A stretch of DNA of 64,000 nucleotides from JBDZVM01 sp040255675 (GTDB taxonomy: Bacteria > Actinomycetota > Actinomycetes > Acidothermales > Acidothermaceae). A model generated the notes under the pieces. The model did no database searches. It had not been told where the DNA came from and saw only the letters and a list, made by a program, of their open reading frames with translations. Location of the stretch: positions 3,973-67,972 of the forward strand of contig JBDZVM010000021.1 in assembly GCA_040255675.1 (NCBI GenBank), given 5' to 3'. Below, one piece after another: positions 26,096 to 34,290 of the stretch. Every line of letters begins with the position of its first letter. Positions within the stretch are counted from its first letter, which is position 1. Made by a program: the position numbers and the translations under genes.

Positions 26096-28753
26096 GTGCA
26101 ATCTGCCGAAATAGCCCGGCGCTGGCTGGAATTCTTCGAGAAGCGCGGGCACACCGTGGTGCCGTCGGCGCCGCTGGTCTCCGACGACCCCGAGGTGCTG
26201 TTCGTCATCGCCGGCATGCAGCCGTTCAAGCCCTACTTTCGCGGCGACTTGAAGGCGCCGTGGCCGAGGGCGACCAGCGTGCAAAAGGTCGTGCGCACGC
26301 CCGACATCGACGAAGTCGGCAAGACCACCCGGCACGCCACGTTCTTCCAGATGTGCGGCAACTTCAGCTTTGGCGACTACTTCAAAGAGCGCGCCATCCC
26401 GCTCGCCTGGGAGTTGCTCACCACGCCGGTCGAGGGCGGCGGTTACGGTTTCGATCCCGAAAAGCTGTGGGTGACGGTTTACCAGGACGACGACGAAGCC
26501 GCCAGCATCTGGCACGACGTCGTCGGTGTGCCGGCCGAGCGTATTCAGCGCCGGGGCATGGTCGACAACTTCTGGTCGATGGGCATTCCCGGCCCGTGCG
26601 GCCCGTGCAGCGAGATTTACTACGACCGCGGCGAATCCTTCGGCGTCGGTGGCGGGCCGATCGCCAACGAGGAGCGCTACCTCGAGGTGTGGAACCTCGT
26701 CTTCATGCAGTTCGAGCGCGGGCCCGGCTCGGGCAAAGAGGGTTACCCGATCCTCGGCGAGTTGCCCGCGAAGAACATCGACACCGGCATGGGCCTCGAA
26801 CGCATGGCCGCGATTTTGCAGGGTGTCGACAACTTGTACGAGATCGACACCACCCGACCGATCCTCGACCGCGCGGCGGCGCTTTCCGGCCACACCTATG
26901 GTGCCGACGCGCAAGCCGACGTCCGGCTTCGGGTGGTCGCCGATCATTCGCGCGCGGCCACGATGCTCATGAACGACGGCGTGACGCCGTCCAACGAAGA
27001 AACGGGTTACGTGCTGCGGCGGCTGCTTCGGCGCATCATCCGCAATATGCGGCTGCTCGGCGCTACCGGTCCGACGATGCGCGAACTCGTCGCGACCACG
27101 ATTTCCGTGATGTCGCCGCAGTATCCGGAGCTTGCCCGGCACGCCGAGCGGATTTACGCGGTCGCCGAAGGCGAAGAGTCCTCGTTCTTCGCCACGCTGC
27201 ATTCGGGCACCGCGCGATTCGAGGCCGCCGCGAAAGAGGCGAGCGGATCGAAAACGCTCACCGGTGAGCAGGCGTTCACGCTGCACGACACGTACGGATT
27301 TCCGATCGACCTCACGCTGGAAATGGCGGCAGAGCTTGGGCTTTCTGTCGACGAAGAGGGTTTCCGCCGGCTGATGGCGCGGCAGCGGCAGCGCGCGAAA
27401 GAAGACGCCAAGAAGAAAAAGACCGGCGCGGTCGATGTTTCTGCCTACCGCGAGGTGCTCGAATCTGTTGGGACGCCAGTCGAATTCATCGGCTACGAGA
27501 GCGTCGCGGGTGAGGGCGCTGTTCGCGGGCTACTCGTCGGCGGCGCGAGTGCTCGGGTCGCGAGCGATGGCGATGTCGTTGAGCTGGTGCTCGACCGCAC
27601 GCCGTTTTACGCCGAAGGCGGCGGCCAGCTGGCCGACACCGGCGTGATCACGCTGAGCAACGGCGCGCGCGTCGAAGTCGACGATGTGCAGCAGCCGCTG
27701 CCGGGCCTGATCGTGCACAAGGCGCGCGTGGTCAGCGGCGAGGTCGCGGTAGGCGAGGCGGCGCACGCCGAGATCGACCTCGAACGCCGGCGCGCCATCT
27801 CGCGCTCGCACACTGCCACGCACATGGTGCACAAGGCGTTTCGTGAAGCGCTCGGCGAAACCGCCACGCAGGCAGGTTCGGAGAACGCGCCCGGCCGGTT
27901 CCGGTTCGACTTCGCCAACCCGTCTGCCGTGCCCGCGTCGGTCTTGGCGGACGTCGAGGCACGGGTCAACGCCGTCCTCATCGACGACCTTGCCGTCACC
28001 GCCGAGATCATGTCGCAATCCGATGCGATTTCCTCGGGTGCGATGGCGCTGTTTGGCGAGAAGTACGGCGACCGCGTGCGGGTGGTCTCGGTCGGAGACT
28101 GGGCGCGCGAGTTGTGTGGCGGCACGCACACCGCCCGCACCGGCAACCTCGGCATCGTCAAGCTGCTCGGCGAGGCCTCGATCGGCGCGGGCACTCGACG
28201 AGTCGAGGCGCTGGTCGGTACTGACGCCTATCGGTTCTTGGCGCGCGAGGCGGTGCTCGTGTCGCAGCTGGCTGAGCAGCTGAAGACGCCACGCGAGGAG
28301 CTGCCCGATCGCATCGAAGGGCTCGTCGGCCGGCTGCGCGACGCCGAGAAAGAGCTGGAGAAGCTGCGCGCCGAGCAGGTGCTCGCGGCGGCGGGCGGCT
28401 TGGCGTCGTCCGCGATCGATGTGCACGGACTTTCGACCGTCGTGCGGCGGGTCGCCGACGGCACGAGCGCCGACGACCTTCGAAAGCTGGCGCTCGACGT
28501 CCGGGGTCGGCTGAGCGGTGCGGTCGTCGTGCTGGTCGCGGTGACCAACGGCCGTCCGCTCGTCGCGGCAGCGCTCGACGACGCCGCCCGCGCCACCGGA
28601 CTGAAGGCAGGCGCGCTTGTCGGCGTCGCGGCTCGCGCGCTAGGCGGAGGCGGCGGTGGCCGCGACGACGTCGCTCAGGGCGGCGGCACCAAACCCGGCG
28701 CTGTCGACGAAGCTCTCGCCGCGGTGCTGGCAACGGTCTCCCAGCAGGCGTGA
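26096..28753 (+). CDS. alaS: alanyl-tRNA synthetase
   Basis: 885 residues, normal for the family. The aminoacylation core has RWLEFFEKRGHTVVPSAPLV, FVIAGMQPFKPYF, and the class II motif 2 region VQKVVRTPDIDEVGKTTRHATFFQM. The editing domain carries zinc ligands HTATH and CGGTHTARTG, so misacylated Ser/Gly-tRNA-Ala can be cleared. A coiled segment (RLRDAEKELEKLRAEQVLAA) and a C-Ala domain ending with GGGGGGRDDVAQGGG follow. The GTG at 26096 overlaps nothing but is three bases after the previous stop; ruvX overlaps its end. Confidence 0.96.
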   Translation: MQSAEIARRWLEFFEKRGHTVVPSAPLVSDDPEVLFVIAGMQPFKPYFRGDLKAPWPRATSVQKVVRTPDIDEVGKTTRHATFFQMCGNFSFGDYFKERAIPLAWELLTTPVEGGGYGFDPEKLWVTVYQDDDEAASIWHDVVGVPAERIQRRGMVDNFWSMGIPGPCGPCSEIYYDRGESFGVGGGPIANEERYLEVWNLVFMQFERGPGSGKEGYPILGELPAKNIDTGMGLERMAAILQGVDNLYEIDTTRPILDRAAALSGHTYGADAQADVRLRVVADHSRAATMLMNDGVTPSNEETGYVLRRLLRRIIRNMRLLGATGPTMRELVATTISVMSPQYPELARHAERIYAVAEGEESSFFATLHSGTARFEAAAKEASGSKTLTGEQAFTLHDTYGFPIDLTLEMAAELGLSVDEEGFRRLMARQRQRAKEDAKKKKTGAVDVSAYREVLESVGTPVEFIGYESVAGEGAVRGLLVGGASARVASDGDVVELVLDRTPFYAEGGGQLADTGVITLSNGARVEVDDVQQPLPGLIVHKARVVSGEVAVGEAAHAEIDLERRRAISRSHTATHMVHKAFREALGETATQAGSENAPGRFRFDFANPSAVPASVLADVEARVNAVLIDDLAVTAEIMSQSDAISSGAMALFGEKYGDRVRVVSVGDWARELCGGTHTARTGNLGIVKLLGEASIGAGTRRVEALVGTDAYRFLAREAVLVSQLAEQLKTPREELPDRIEGLVGRLRDAEKELEKLRAEQVLAAAGGLASSAIDVHGLSTVVRRVADGTSADDLRKLALDVRGRLSGAVVVLVAVTNGRPLVAAALDDAARATGLKAGALVGVAARALGGGGGGRDDVAQGGGTKPGAVDEALAAVLATVSQQA

Positions 28754-29232
28754 TCGACATGCGGCCCGGCGCGCGCTTGGGCGTCGACGTGGGCAGTGTG
28801 CGGATCGGCGTCGCGGTCTGCGACCCTGACGGCGTGCTCGCGTCGCCGCTCGAGACGATCCACCGCGACCGCGGCCGGAGCGACTTGCGCCGGTTTGCCG
28901 AGCTGGTGCGAGAGCTTCGCCCGATCGAGGTCGTCGTCGGGCTTCCGCTGTCGTTGTCCGGACGACGCACCGCCGCCGCTGCCGCGGCGGCGGGTTACGC
29001 TGCCGAGCTTGCCGAGGTTGCCGGCGAGGTGCCGGTGCGGCTCGTCGACGAGCGGCTCACGACCGTGACCGCGCACGACAATTTGGCGCGTGCCGGATTG
29101 CGTTCCCGGGCGCGGCGCGGCGTCGTCGACCAGGCCGCGGCTGCCATCATCCTGCAAAGCGCGCTCGACGCCGAGCGAGCGTCGGGCAATCCGCCGGGAG
29201 AACTCGTGAAGGGCGGCAGCCGTGAAACGTGA
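28750..29232 (+). CDS. ruvX: RuvX/YqgF family RNase H-like nuclease
   Basis: 160 residues. The RNase H-like fold starts RLGVDVGSVRIGVAVCDPDG, then VVVGLPLSLSGR and VRLVDERLTTVTAHDNL, with GVVDQAAAAIILQSAL containing the last acidic residue. The acidic triad Asp, Glu, Asp is present. YqgF proteins process the 5' end of 16S rRNA precursors and were earlier called putative Holliday junction resolvases. GTG at 28750 overlaps the alaS stop; ATG at 28759 is a second possible start. Confidence 0.92.
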   Translation: MIDMRPGARLGVDVGSVRIGVAVCDPDGVLASPLETIHRDRGRSDLRRFAELVRELRPIEVVVGLPLSLSGRRTAAAAAAAGYAAELAEVAGEVPVRLVDERLTTVTAHDNLARAGLRSRARRGVVDQAAAAIILQSALDAERASGNPPGELVKGGSRET

Positions 29233-29258
29233 GTTCGGTAGCTTTCCGCGCTGCGGTT

Positions 29259-29301
29259 TTCCTGACGTTTGCTGTTGCTTAGCCACAGCAAACGTCAGGA
29301 A
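29259..29301 (+). repeat. perfect 17-bp hairpin between ruvX and mltG
   Basis: Left arm TTCCTGACGTTTGCTGT (29259-29275) and its exact reverse complement (29285-29301) are separated by nine bases. There is no T-run after it on either strand, apart from TTTT before the left arm, which on the minus strand reads as an A-run followed by no gene. It could slow or end transcription between ruvX and mltG or be the footprint of a small mobile sequence; neither is shown. Confidence 0.85.
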
Positions 29302-29364
29302 TTGCGCGCAACCTGTCTCATCGCCGCGGTCCAGGCGCGGCAGTACGTGGCGCGGGCGCGTCTC

Positions 29365-30510
29365 ATGAACGACATCTTCGATCTCGGGCTGAGTCACCAG
29401 CCATCCAAGCCGCCGCTTTACCGGCGCTTCCTCCAGCTTCCGGCGATCGGTTTGTCGCTGGCCGTTTTCGCGGCGATTGCCTTCGGTGGCGTCACGCTCG
29501 CTGGCAAGTACCTCAGCCCGCCGGAGTCGAACGACTACGCGGGCGACGGCACCGGCATCGTGCAGGTCGAGGTCAGGCCGGGCGACACGTCTGCCGACAT
29601 CGCGAAAACGCTTGTCACCGCCGGGGTGGTCAAGACCCAAACCGCCTTCATCGAGGCCGCGCAAGACAATCCGAGCTCGCGCGACATCCAGCCGGGCCGC
29701 TACCAGCTCCGACTGCGCATGTCGGCGGCCAGCGCCCTGGCGTTGCTGCTCGAGCCGAGTGCGCTCGTCGGCGGGAAGGTGACCATCCCCGAGGGCACGA
29801 GACTGTCGAGAATAAAAACGATTATCGAGGCGGGTACGAGCATCAAAGCCGCCGATCTCGACCGGGTGCTCAACGACCCAGCGCAGCTCGGGCTGCCCGA
29901 CTACGCGGGCGGAAAAGTGGAGGGCTTTCTCTTCCCGGCCACCTACAACGTGACGAACTCGACGACCGCGAGCTCCCTGGTGGGGCAGATGGTCGCCAAG
30001 TTCAACCAGACGGCGACCGCGGTCGCGCTTGCCGACGGCGCGAAGCAGCTGGGTGTCTCGCCGTACGACGTGGTGAAGGTCGCGAGCCTCATCGAGGCCG
30101 AGGTCAAGCGCCCGCAGGACTACCCCCAAGTTGCCGAGGTCATCTACAACCGGCTGCACCGGGGTATGAAGCTCCAGCTCGACTCGACGGTGAACTACGC
30201 GATGGGCACGTCGAAGCCGTTCCTGAGCCAAAGCGACCTGCTCACGCAGTCGCACTACAACACCTACGTCTATAAGGGACTGCCGCCGACGCCCATCGAC
30301 TCGCCGGGCAAGGCCGCACTCGAGGCGGCGCTGCATCCGACGCAAGGCAAGATGCTGTACTTCGTCACGGTCGACCAAGTCACCGGCGAAACCCGGTTCA
30401 CCGATTCCGATTCGCAATTCGAGGCGTGGCGTATCGAGGCGCAGCGAAACGCGACCGCCGCTCCGTCCGCCGGTCTCTCATCGCCCGCGTCGGGCTCGGC
30501 CACCCCGTGA
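29365..30510 (+). CDS. mltG: endolytic transglycosylase MltG
   Basis: 381 residues from the ATG at 29365. A short cytoplasmic segment and one membrane helix (about 33-52) are followed by a LysM-like region (VQVEVRPGDTSADIAKTLV) and the YceG catalytic domain, with VEGFLFPATYNV and the active-site Glu in VVKVASLIEAEVKRPQDYPQ, then VAEVIYNRLHRGMKLQLDST. MltG cleaves nascent glycan strands and is thought to set peptidoglycan chain length. No clear Shine-Dalgarno precedes the chosen start and an in-frame GTG at 29347 is possible. aroE overlaps its stop. Confidence 0.93.
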   Translation: MNDIFDLGLSHQPSKPPLYRRFLQLPAIGLSLAVFAAIAFGGVTLAGKYLSPPESNDYAGDGTGIVQVEVRPGDTSADIAKTLVTAGVVKTQTAFIEAAQDNPSSRDIQPGRYQLRLRMSAASALALLLEPSALVGGKVTIPEGTRLSRIKTIIEAGTSIKAADLDRVLNDPAQLGLPDYAGGKVEGFLFPATYNVTNSTTASSLVGQMVAKFNQTATAVALADGAKQLGVSPYDVVKVASLIEAEVKRPQDYPQVAEVIYNRLHRGMKLQLDSTVNYAMGTSKPFLSQSDLLTQSHYNTYVYKGLPPTPIDSPGKAALEAALHPTQGKMLYFVTVDQVTGETRFTDSDSQFEAWRIEAQRNATAAPSAGLSSPASGSATP

Positions 30511-31391
30511 CCGGCGCCACTCCGGGCCGGGCCACCGTTCTCGGCTCCACCTCACGCCGGGCGGCCGTGCTCGGCTCGCCCATCTCGCACTCGCTGTCAC
30601 CGGTCTTGCACCGCGCGGCTTATGACGCGCTCGGCCTGCCGTGGAGCTACGACGCGATCGAATGCGACGAGGCCGGCCTCGCGGGCGTGATCGCCGGGCT
30701 GCACGAGTCGTACATCGGCCTCTCGCTTACCATGCCCCTCAAGCGCGCGGTCGTGTCGCTGCTTCACGAGATCTCGCCGCTCGCGGTCGCGGTCGGCGCC
30801 GTCAATACGGTCACTTTTTCTGACGCCGGTGGCAGCCGTCACCTGCGCGGCGACAACACCGATGCGCCGGGCCTGGTGGCCAGTGTGCGCCACGTGCTCG
30901 CGGATGCCGAGATCGAGAAGGCGGCAATCCTCGGGGCGGGCGGCACGGCCGCGGCAGCGGTGGCCGCCGTCCGCGAGCTCGGGTTGACCCGTGTCGACGT
31001 CGTGGTGCGCGACGCCGGCCGGGCGAGAGACCTCGTTGCCGCGGCCGACCGGCTCGGCGTCGACGTCGTGCTCCAACCGTGGCCGGCAATTGGCATCCTC
31101 GACGACGCCGACTTGGTGGTCTCGGCGGTTCCCGCCGGTGCCGCCGACACGCTCGCCGACCGTTGGGCGCCGCGGTCGGGCTCGCTGCTCTTCGACGTCC
31201 TGTACGAGCCGTGGCCCACCCGGCTCGCGACCGCCGCCGCCGAGGCGGGCGCGCGGGTGATCGGCGGTCTCGAATTGCTCGTGCGGCAGGCAGCTTTGCA
31301 GGTCGAATCCTGGAGCGGCAAGGTTGCCCCCGTCGAGGCGATGCGCGAGGCGGGGGAGCAGGCCCTGATCGCCCGCACGTCGCCTAGGTGA
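30507..31391 (+). CDS. aroE: shikimate dehydrogenase
   Basis: 294 residues from the GTG at 30507 overlapping the mltG stop. Shikimate-binding GSPISHSLSPVLHRAAY, the catalytic Lys in LTMPLKRAVV, the catalytic Asp in GDNTDAPG, and the nucleotide-binding ILGAGGTAAAAVAAV are present. It reduces 3-dehydroshikimate with NADPH. The mltG-aroE order is conserved in Actinobacteria. The remaining pathway genes aroC, aroK, aroB and aroQ lie about 17 kb downstream, beyond the pilus cluster. Confidence 0.94.
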   Translation: MTGATPGRATVLGSTSRRAAVLGSPISHSLSPVLHRAAYDALGLPWSYDAIECDEAGLAGVIAGLHESYIGLSLTMPLKRAVVSLLHEISPLAVAVGAVNTVTFSDAGGSRHLRGDNTDAPGLVASVRHVLADAEIEKAAILGAGGTAAAAVAAVRELGLTRVDVVVRDAGRARDLVAAADRLGVDVVLQPWPAIGILDDADLVVSAVPAGAADTLADRWAPRSGSLLFDVLYEPWPTRLATAAAEAGARVIGGLELLVRQAALQVESWSGKVAPVEAMREAGEQALIARTSPR

Positions 31392-31462
31392 TCGTTTGGT
31401 GCGGCTCGCTCGGCACGCCTCAAGCAAACGGCCGCGACCGCCGAAGGGATAGGCGAACGACC

Positions 31463-31476
31463 CGCGGAATTCCGCG
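31463..31476. promoter_or_regulatory. 14-base perfect palindrome before the Roadblock gene
   Basis: CGCGGAATTCCGCG, 28 bases before the ATG of the first gene of the pilus-control module. A possible operator; no known regulator can be matched to it. Confidence 0.4.
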
Positions 31477-31504
31477 CGCGCCAGGTCCCTAAGAGAGGTG
31501 CTCG

Positions 31505-32326
31505 ATGTCGCAGCCATCCGCCACGCCGCCGCCTGAGTCCGCCAGCCGCGCCGGCCGCCTGGATCGGATCCTGCGCGAACTCCTGCTCCAAACCCCCGGA
31601 GTCGAAGCCGCCGCGGTGGTCTCCTTCGACGGGCTGCCGATGGCTTCGGCGTTGCCCGACGGCATGGACGAAGACCGCGTAGCCGCGATGAGTGCCGCGC
31701 TGCTCTCACTGGCCGAACGAGCCGCCCAAGGCCTGGGTCGCGGCGACTTGTCACAGGTCTACATCGAAGGCGAGCACGGCACCGTGTTCCTCGTGTCGGC
31801 GCAAGACGAGGGCGTGCTCATCGCGGTCACCTCCGCCGGAGCGAAGGTCGGCATGATGCTGTACGAGGTCAAACTGGCCGCGAACCGCGTCGGCGAGGTG
31901 TTGCACGGTCCGGTGCCGTTGCCGCCGCCGTTGCCGCCGCATGTCACTCGCGGCTACATCGAAGAGCACCGCCTGCCCGCGGCGCCGACCGTCGCTGACG
32001 TCGCCGCGACCTACAACCAGCCCGAGGGTTACGTGCGCGCCGACGGCTACGCGCACGCTGACGGCTACGGGCACGCTGACCGCTATCCGCAACAGGCGCA
32101 ACCCGCGCAGCCCGACGGCTATGGGCAACCGGCGCCGCAGCTTGCGCCCGAGCCCGCGTACGCAAGCAACGCTTCGTACGAACCGGCGGCTTCGTACGTC
32201 GAGACGCCGGAGCCCGCTGAAGAGGCTTCGGTGCCTGACGTCGCGCCCGCGGTCGAACCTTCGTCGTGGTCGTCGTACACCCCGAGCGGCAGCGTGCTCC
32301 CTGGCGAGCGCGCTTCGTGGAGCTGA
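31505..32326 (+). CDS. Roadblock/LC7 domain protein with Tyr/Gly-rich repeat tail
   Basis: 273 residues. Residues about 17-133 form a Roadblock/LC7 domain (LDRILRELLLQTPGVEAAAVVS, then SQVYIEGEHGTVFLV and VLIAVTSAGAKVGMMLYEVKLAA), the fold of MglB and of Streptomyces conservon CvnB proteins, which act on small GTPases. Residues 134-145 are Pro-rich, and residues about 172-210 hold repeated ADGY/HADGY/DGYGQ units, followed by an acidic tail. AGAGAGG precedes the ATG. It opens a run of Roadblock, DUF4388 and GTPase genes directly upstream of pilB, so it is probably the GTPase partner. The tail looks disordered. Confidence 0.85.
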   Translation: MSQPSATPPPESASRAGRLDRILRELLLQTPGVEAAAVVSFDGLPMASALPDGMDEDRVAAMSAALLSLAERAAQGLGRGDLSQVYIEGEHGTVFLVSAQDEGVLIAVTSAGAKVGMMLYEVKLAANRVGEVLHGPVPLPPPLPPHVTRGYIEEHRLPAAPTVADVAATYNQPEGYVRADGYAHADGYGHADRYPQQAQPAQPDGYGQPAPQLAPEPAYASNASYEPAASYVETPEPAEEASVPDVAPAVEPSSWSSYTPSGSVLPGERASWS

Positions 32327-32382
32327 CCGACGTCCGCTCGATTTCGAACCCACTAGCGAACGCGACCGGATGAGGGAACACC

Positions 32383-33645
32383 GTGAAACTTGAAGGCTCA
32401 CTCGACGCCTTCAGCCTTCCGGACATCTTCCAGCTCTTGAGCTTCACGAAGAAGTCGGGCGGGTTGCATCTGCGGCGTGCCGCGATTCGCGGCCGCGTGC
32501 ATTTCCGCGACGGTGCTGTCACGGGTGCGACGTCCGACGACTCGCGACAGGCGTTGGCTCGCCGACTCATCGGAAGTGCCGTGGTCGACGACGATTCGCT
32601 CGCCGCCGCGGTCGAGCGGTCGGTCGCGGGTGACATCGGAATCGGGAAGGCCTTGCACGAAGCGGGAGCCATCGACGGCGACGTGTTGCGCGCCCTCGTC
32701 ACCGAGCAAGCCGTCGACGCGGTGTTCGACTTCCTTCGTTGGCCGGACGGCGAATTCTCGTTCAACCTCGACGAGCCTGACCTCGACGACATCGGGGTGA
32801 CGTTAGTCGTCGACGAGTTAGTGGCCGACGCGCGTGGCCGGCTCGAATCGTGGGAACACGCGTGCACGGTGGTTCCTTCGCCCGACACGGTGCTTGCCGT
32901 GCCCGTCGCGGTGGGCGACGACCCCGCGCTGTCGCGCGCCGAATGGGCGCTGCTCGCTCTTGTCGACGGGCGGCGAAGTGTCGCCGATCTCGTAGCGCTT
33001 GCCGGCCGGGGCGATTATGCCGTCGTCTCGGCATTGGCGGCGTTGGTCGAGCGCGGGCTGCTCGTCGTCCAGCACGACGGCCACGAGGCCGGCGCGGACG
33101 CCCTCATTCGCCGGCACGGCATGCTGGCGCGGCTGGAAAAGGCGCCGACCGCGGCGCCCACGCCCACGCCGGAATCTATAACGCGAACCGCACCGCGTAC
33201 CGAATTCGCGCCCACGCCCGCGGGTCCGCCTGTGGCGTCGTCCGAACCAGACGACCTGCCGGCAGACGAGTCGCTGTTCGCGGGCGTCACGAACGCCGAG
33301 GTTTCGACGACGTCGACGGTGGCGTCGGTGCTGGCCGCCGCCGCGGGCAGCGCTGATTCGTCCGATCGTTCGGCGAAAAAGTCAGCGGACGACGGCGTTG
33401 CCGCGCGTCTCGTACCAGACACTCGGGTCGTGCCGCCAAGGCCCGAACCGTTCATGCCTCGACGTCGTCCCGATTTTCCTGAAGACGCACCCCGTGCCGC
33501 CGTCGGAATGGACGGCATCGTCGGAGCGGCGGCAGTGGCGCACGCCGCGGCCGATCCGGCGGAGGCAAAGCCGCACATCGAACGTGATCCGAGCGTCAAC
33601 AAGAGCCTGCTGCTGCGCCTCATCGCCGGCGTTCGGGGGTTGTGA
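32383..33645 (+). CDS. DUF4388 (PATAN) domain protein
   Basis: 420 residues from the GTG at 32383, five bases after GAGGGA. The N-terminus MKLEGSLDAFSLPDIFQLLS and KSGGLHLRR is the DUF4388/PATAN signature seen in response regulators and gliding/pilus regulators of Myxococcus and cyanobacteria. A second compact helical part (about 165-240, EWALLALVDGRRSVADLVAL) resembles a winged-helix. About 150 disordered Pro/Ala/Thr/Ser residues follow. The last residues, SVNKSLLLRLIAGVRGL, form a likely amphipathic helix that may contact a partner or the membrane. Between the Roadblock and GTPase genes, a role in the same switch is inferred. Confidence 0.82.
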   Translation: MKLEGSLDAFSLPDIFQLLSFTKKSGGLHLRRAAIRGRVHFRDGAVTGATSDDSRQALARRLIGSAVVDDDSLAAAVERSVAGDIGIGKALHEAGAIDGDVLRALVTEQAVDAVFDFLRWPDGEFSFNLDEPDLDDIGVTLVVDELVADARGRLESWEHACTVVPSPDTVLAVPVAVGDDPALSRAEWALLALVDGRRSVADLVALAGRGDYAVVSALAALVERGLLVVQHDGHEAGADALIRRHGMLARLEKAPTAAPTPTPESITRTAPRTEFAPTPAGPPVASSEPDDLPADESLFAGVTNAEVSTTSTVASVLAAAAGSADSSDRSAKKSADDGVAARLVPDTRVVPPRPEPFMPRRRPDFPEDAPRAAVGMDGIVGAAAVAHAAADPAEAKPHIERDPSVNKSLLLRLIAGVRGL

Positions 33646-33704
33646 TGCCGATGCTCGCACCACCCGCACTCCTTCGTCGTCGTCCCGGTTTGGAGGCCAA
33701 TTAA

Positions 33705-34283
33705 ATGACCATCAAACGCGGACGCCGTGGCGGCAGCGCGCAAGCCGTCAAAATCGTGGTGACCGGCCCTTTCGCGGCCGGTAAGACCACGCTGATCCGC
33801 ACAATCAGCGAAATCACGGTGCTGTCGACCGAAAAAGACATCACCGACGAGACGAAGTCGCGCAAAAACGAGACCACGGTCGCGATGGACTTTGGTCGCA
33901 TCACGATCGACCACGATCTCGTGCTATACCTCTTTGGCACGCCCGGCCAGGACCGCTTTGATTTCATGTGGGAAATCCTCGGCGAGGGAATGCTCGGATA
34001 CGTCGTGCTACTCGACGCGACGCGGCCTGACTCTCTCGACGAGGCAGTCGGGATACTCGCTGCCTTCCGCAAGATGGCGAAGGTTCCGTTCGTCGTCGGC
34101 TTGAACCGCGCGGAGAATGTGAGCGCCGACGTCGAGGCACGCGTGCGCGACGTCCTCGAACTCGATCCGTCGGTGCCAGTCGTCGCGTGTGACGCCACCG
34201 ATCGGGCGTCGGTGAAAGAGGTTTTGCTCGCATTGCTTTACGCGGTGGTCGATTCGATCGACGTCGCAGCGGCCCAAGCCTGA
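33705..34283 (+). CDS. small Ras-like GTPase (MglA/CvnD-like ATP/GTP-binding protein)
   Basis: 192 residues, ATG eight bases after GGAGG. P-loop GPFAAGKTTLI, switch 1 region SRKNETTVAMDFG with the conserved Thr, switch 2 LFGTPGQDRFDFMWE. The usual NKxD base-recognition motif appears as GLNRAEN, so guanine specificity may be weak or changed, as in other conservon-type members. Such proteins switch with Roadblock partners; MglA sets cell polarity and pilus position in Myxococcus. The pilB start is only seven bases after its stop, which ties it to the pilus motor. Confidence 0.9.
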   Translation: MTIKRGRRGGSAQAVKIVVTGPFAAGKTTLIRTISEITVLSTEKDITDETKSRKNETTVAMDFGRITIDHDLVLYLFGTPGQDRFDFMWEILGEGMLGYVVLLDATRPDSLDEAVGILAAFRKMAKVPFVVGLNRAENVSADVEARVRDVLELDPSVPVVACDATDRASVKEVLLALLYAVVDSIDVAAAQA

Positions 34284-34290
34284 TCGCGGT

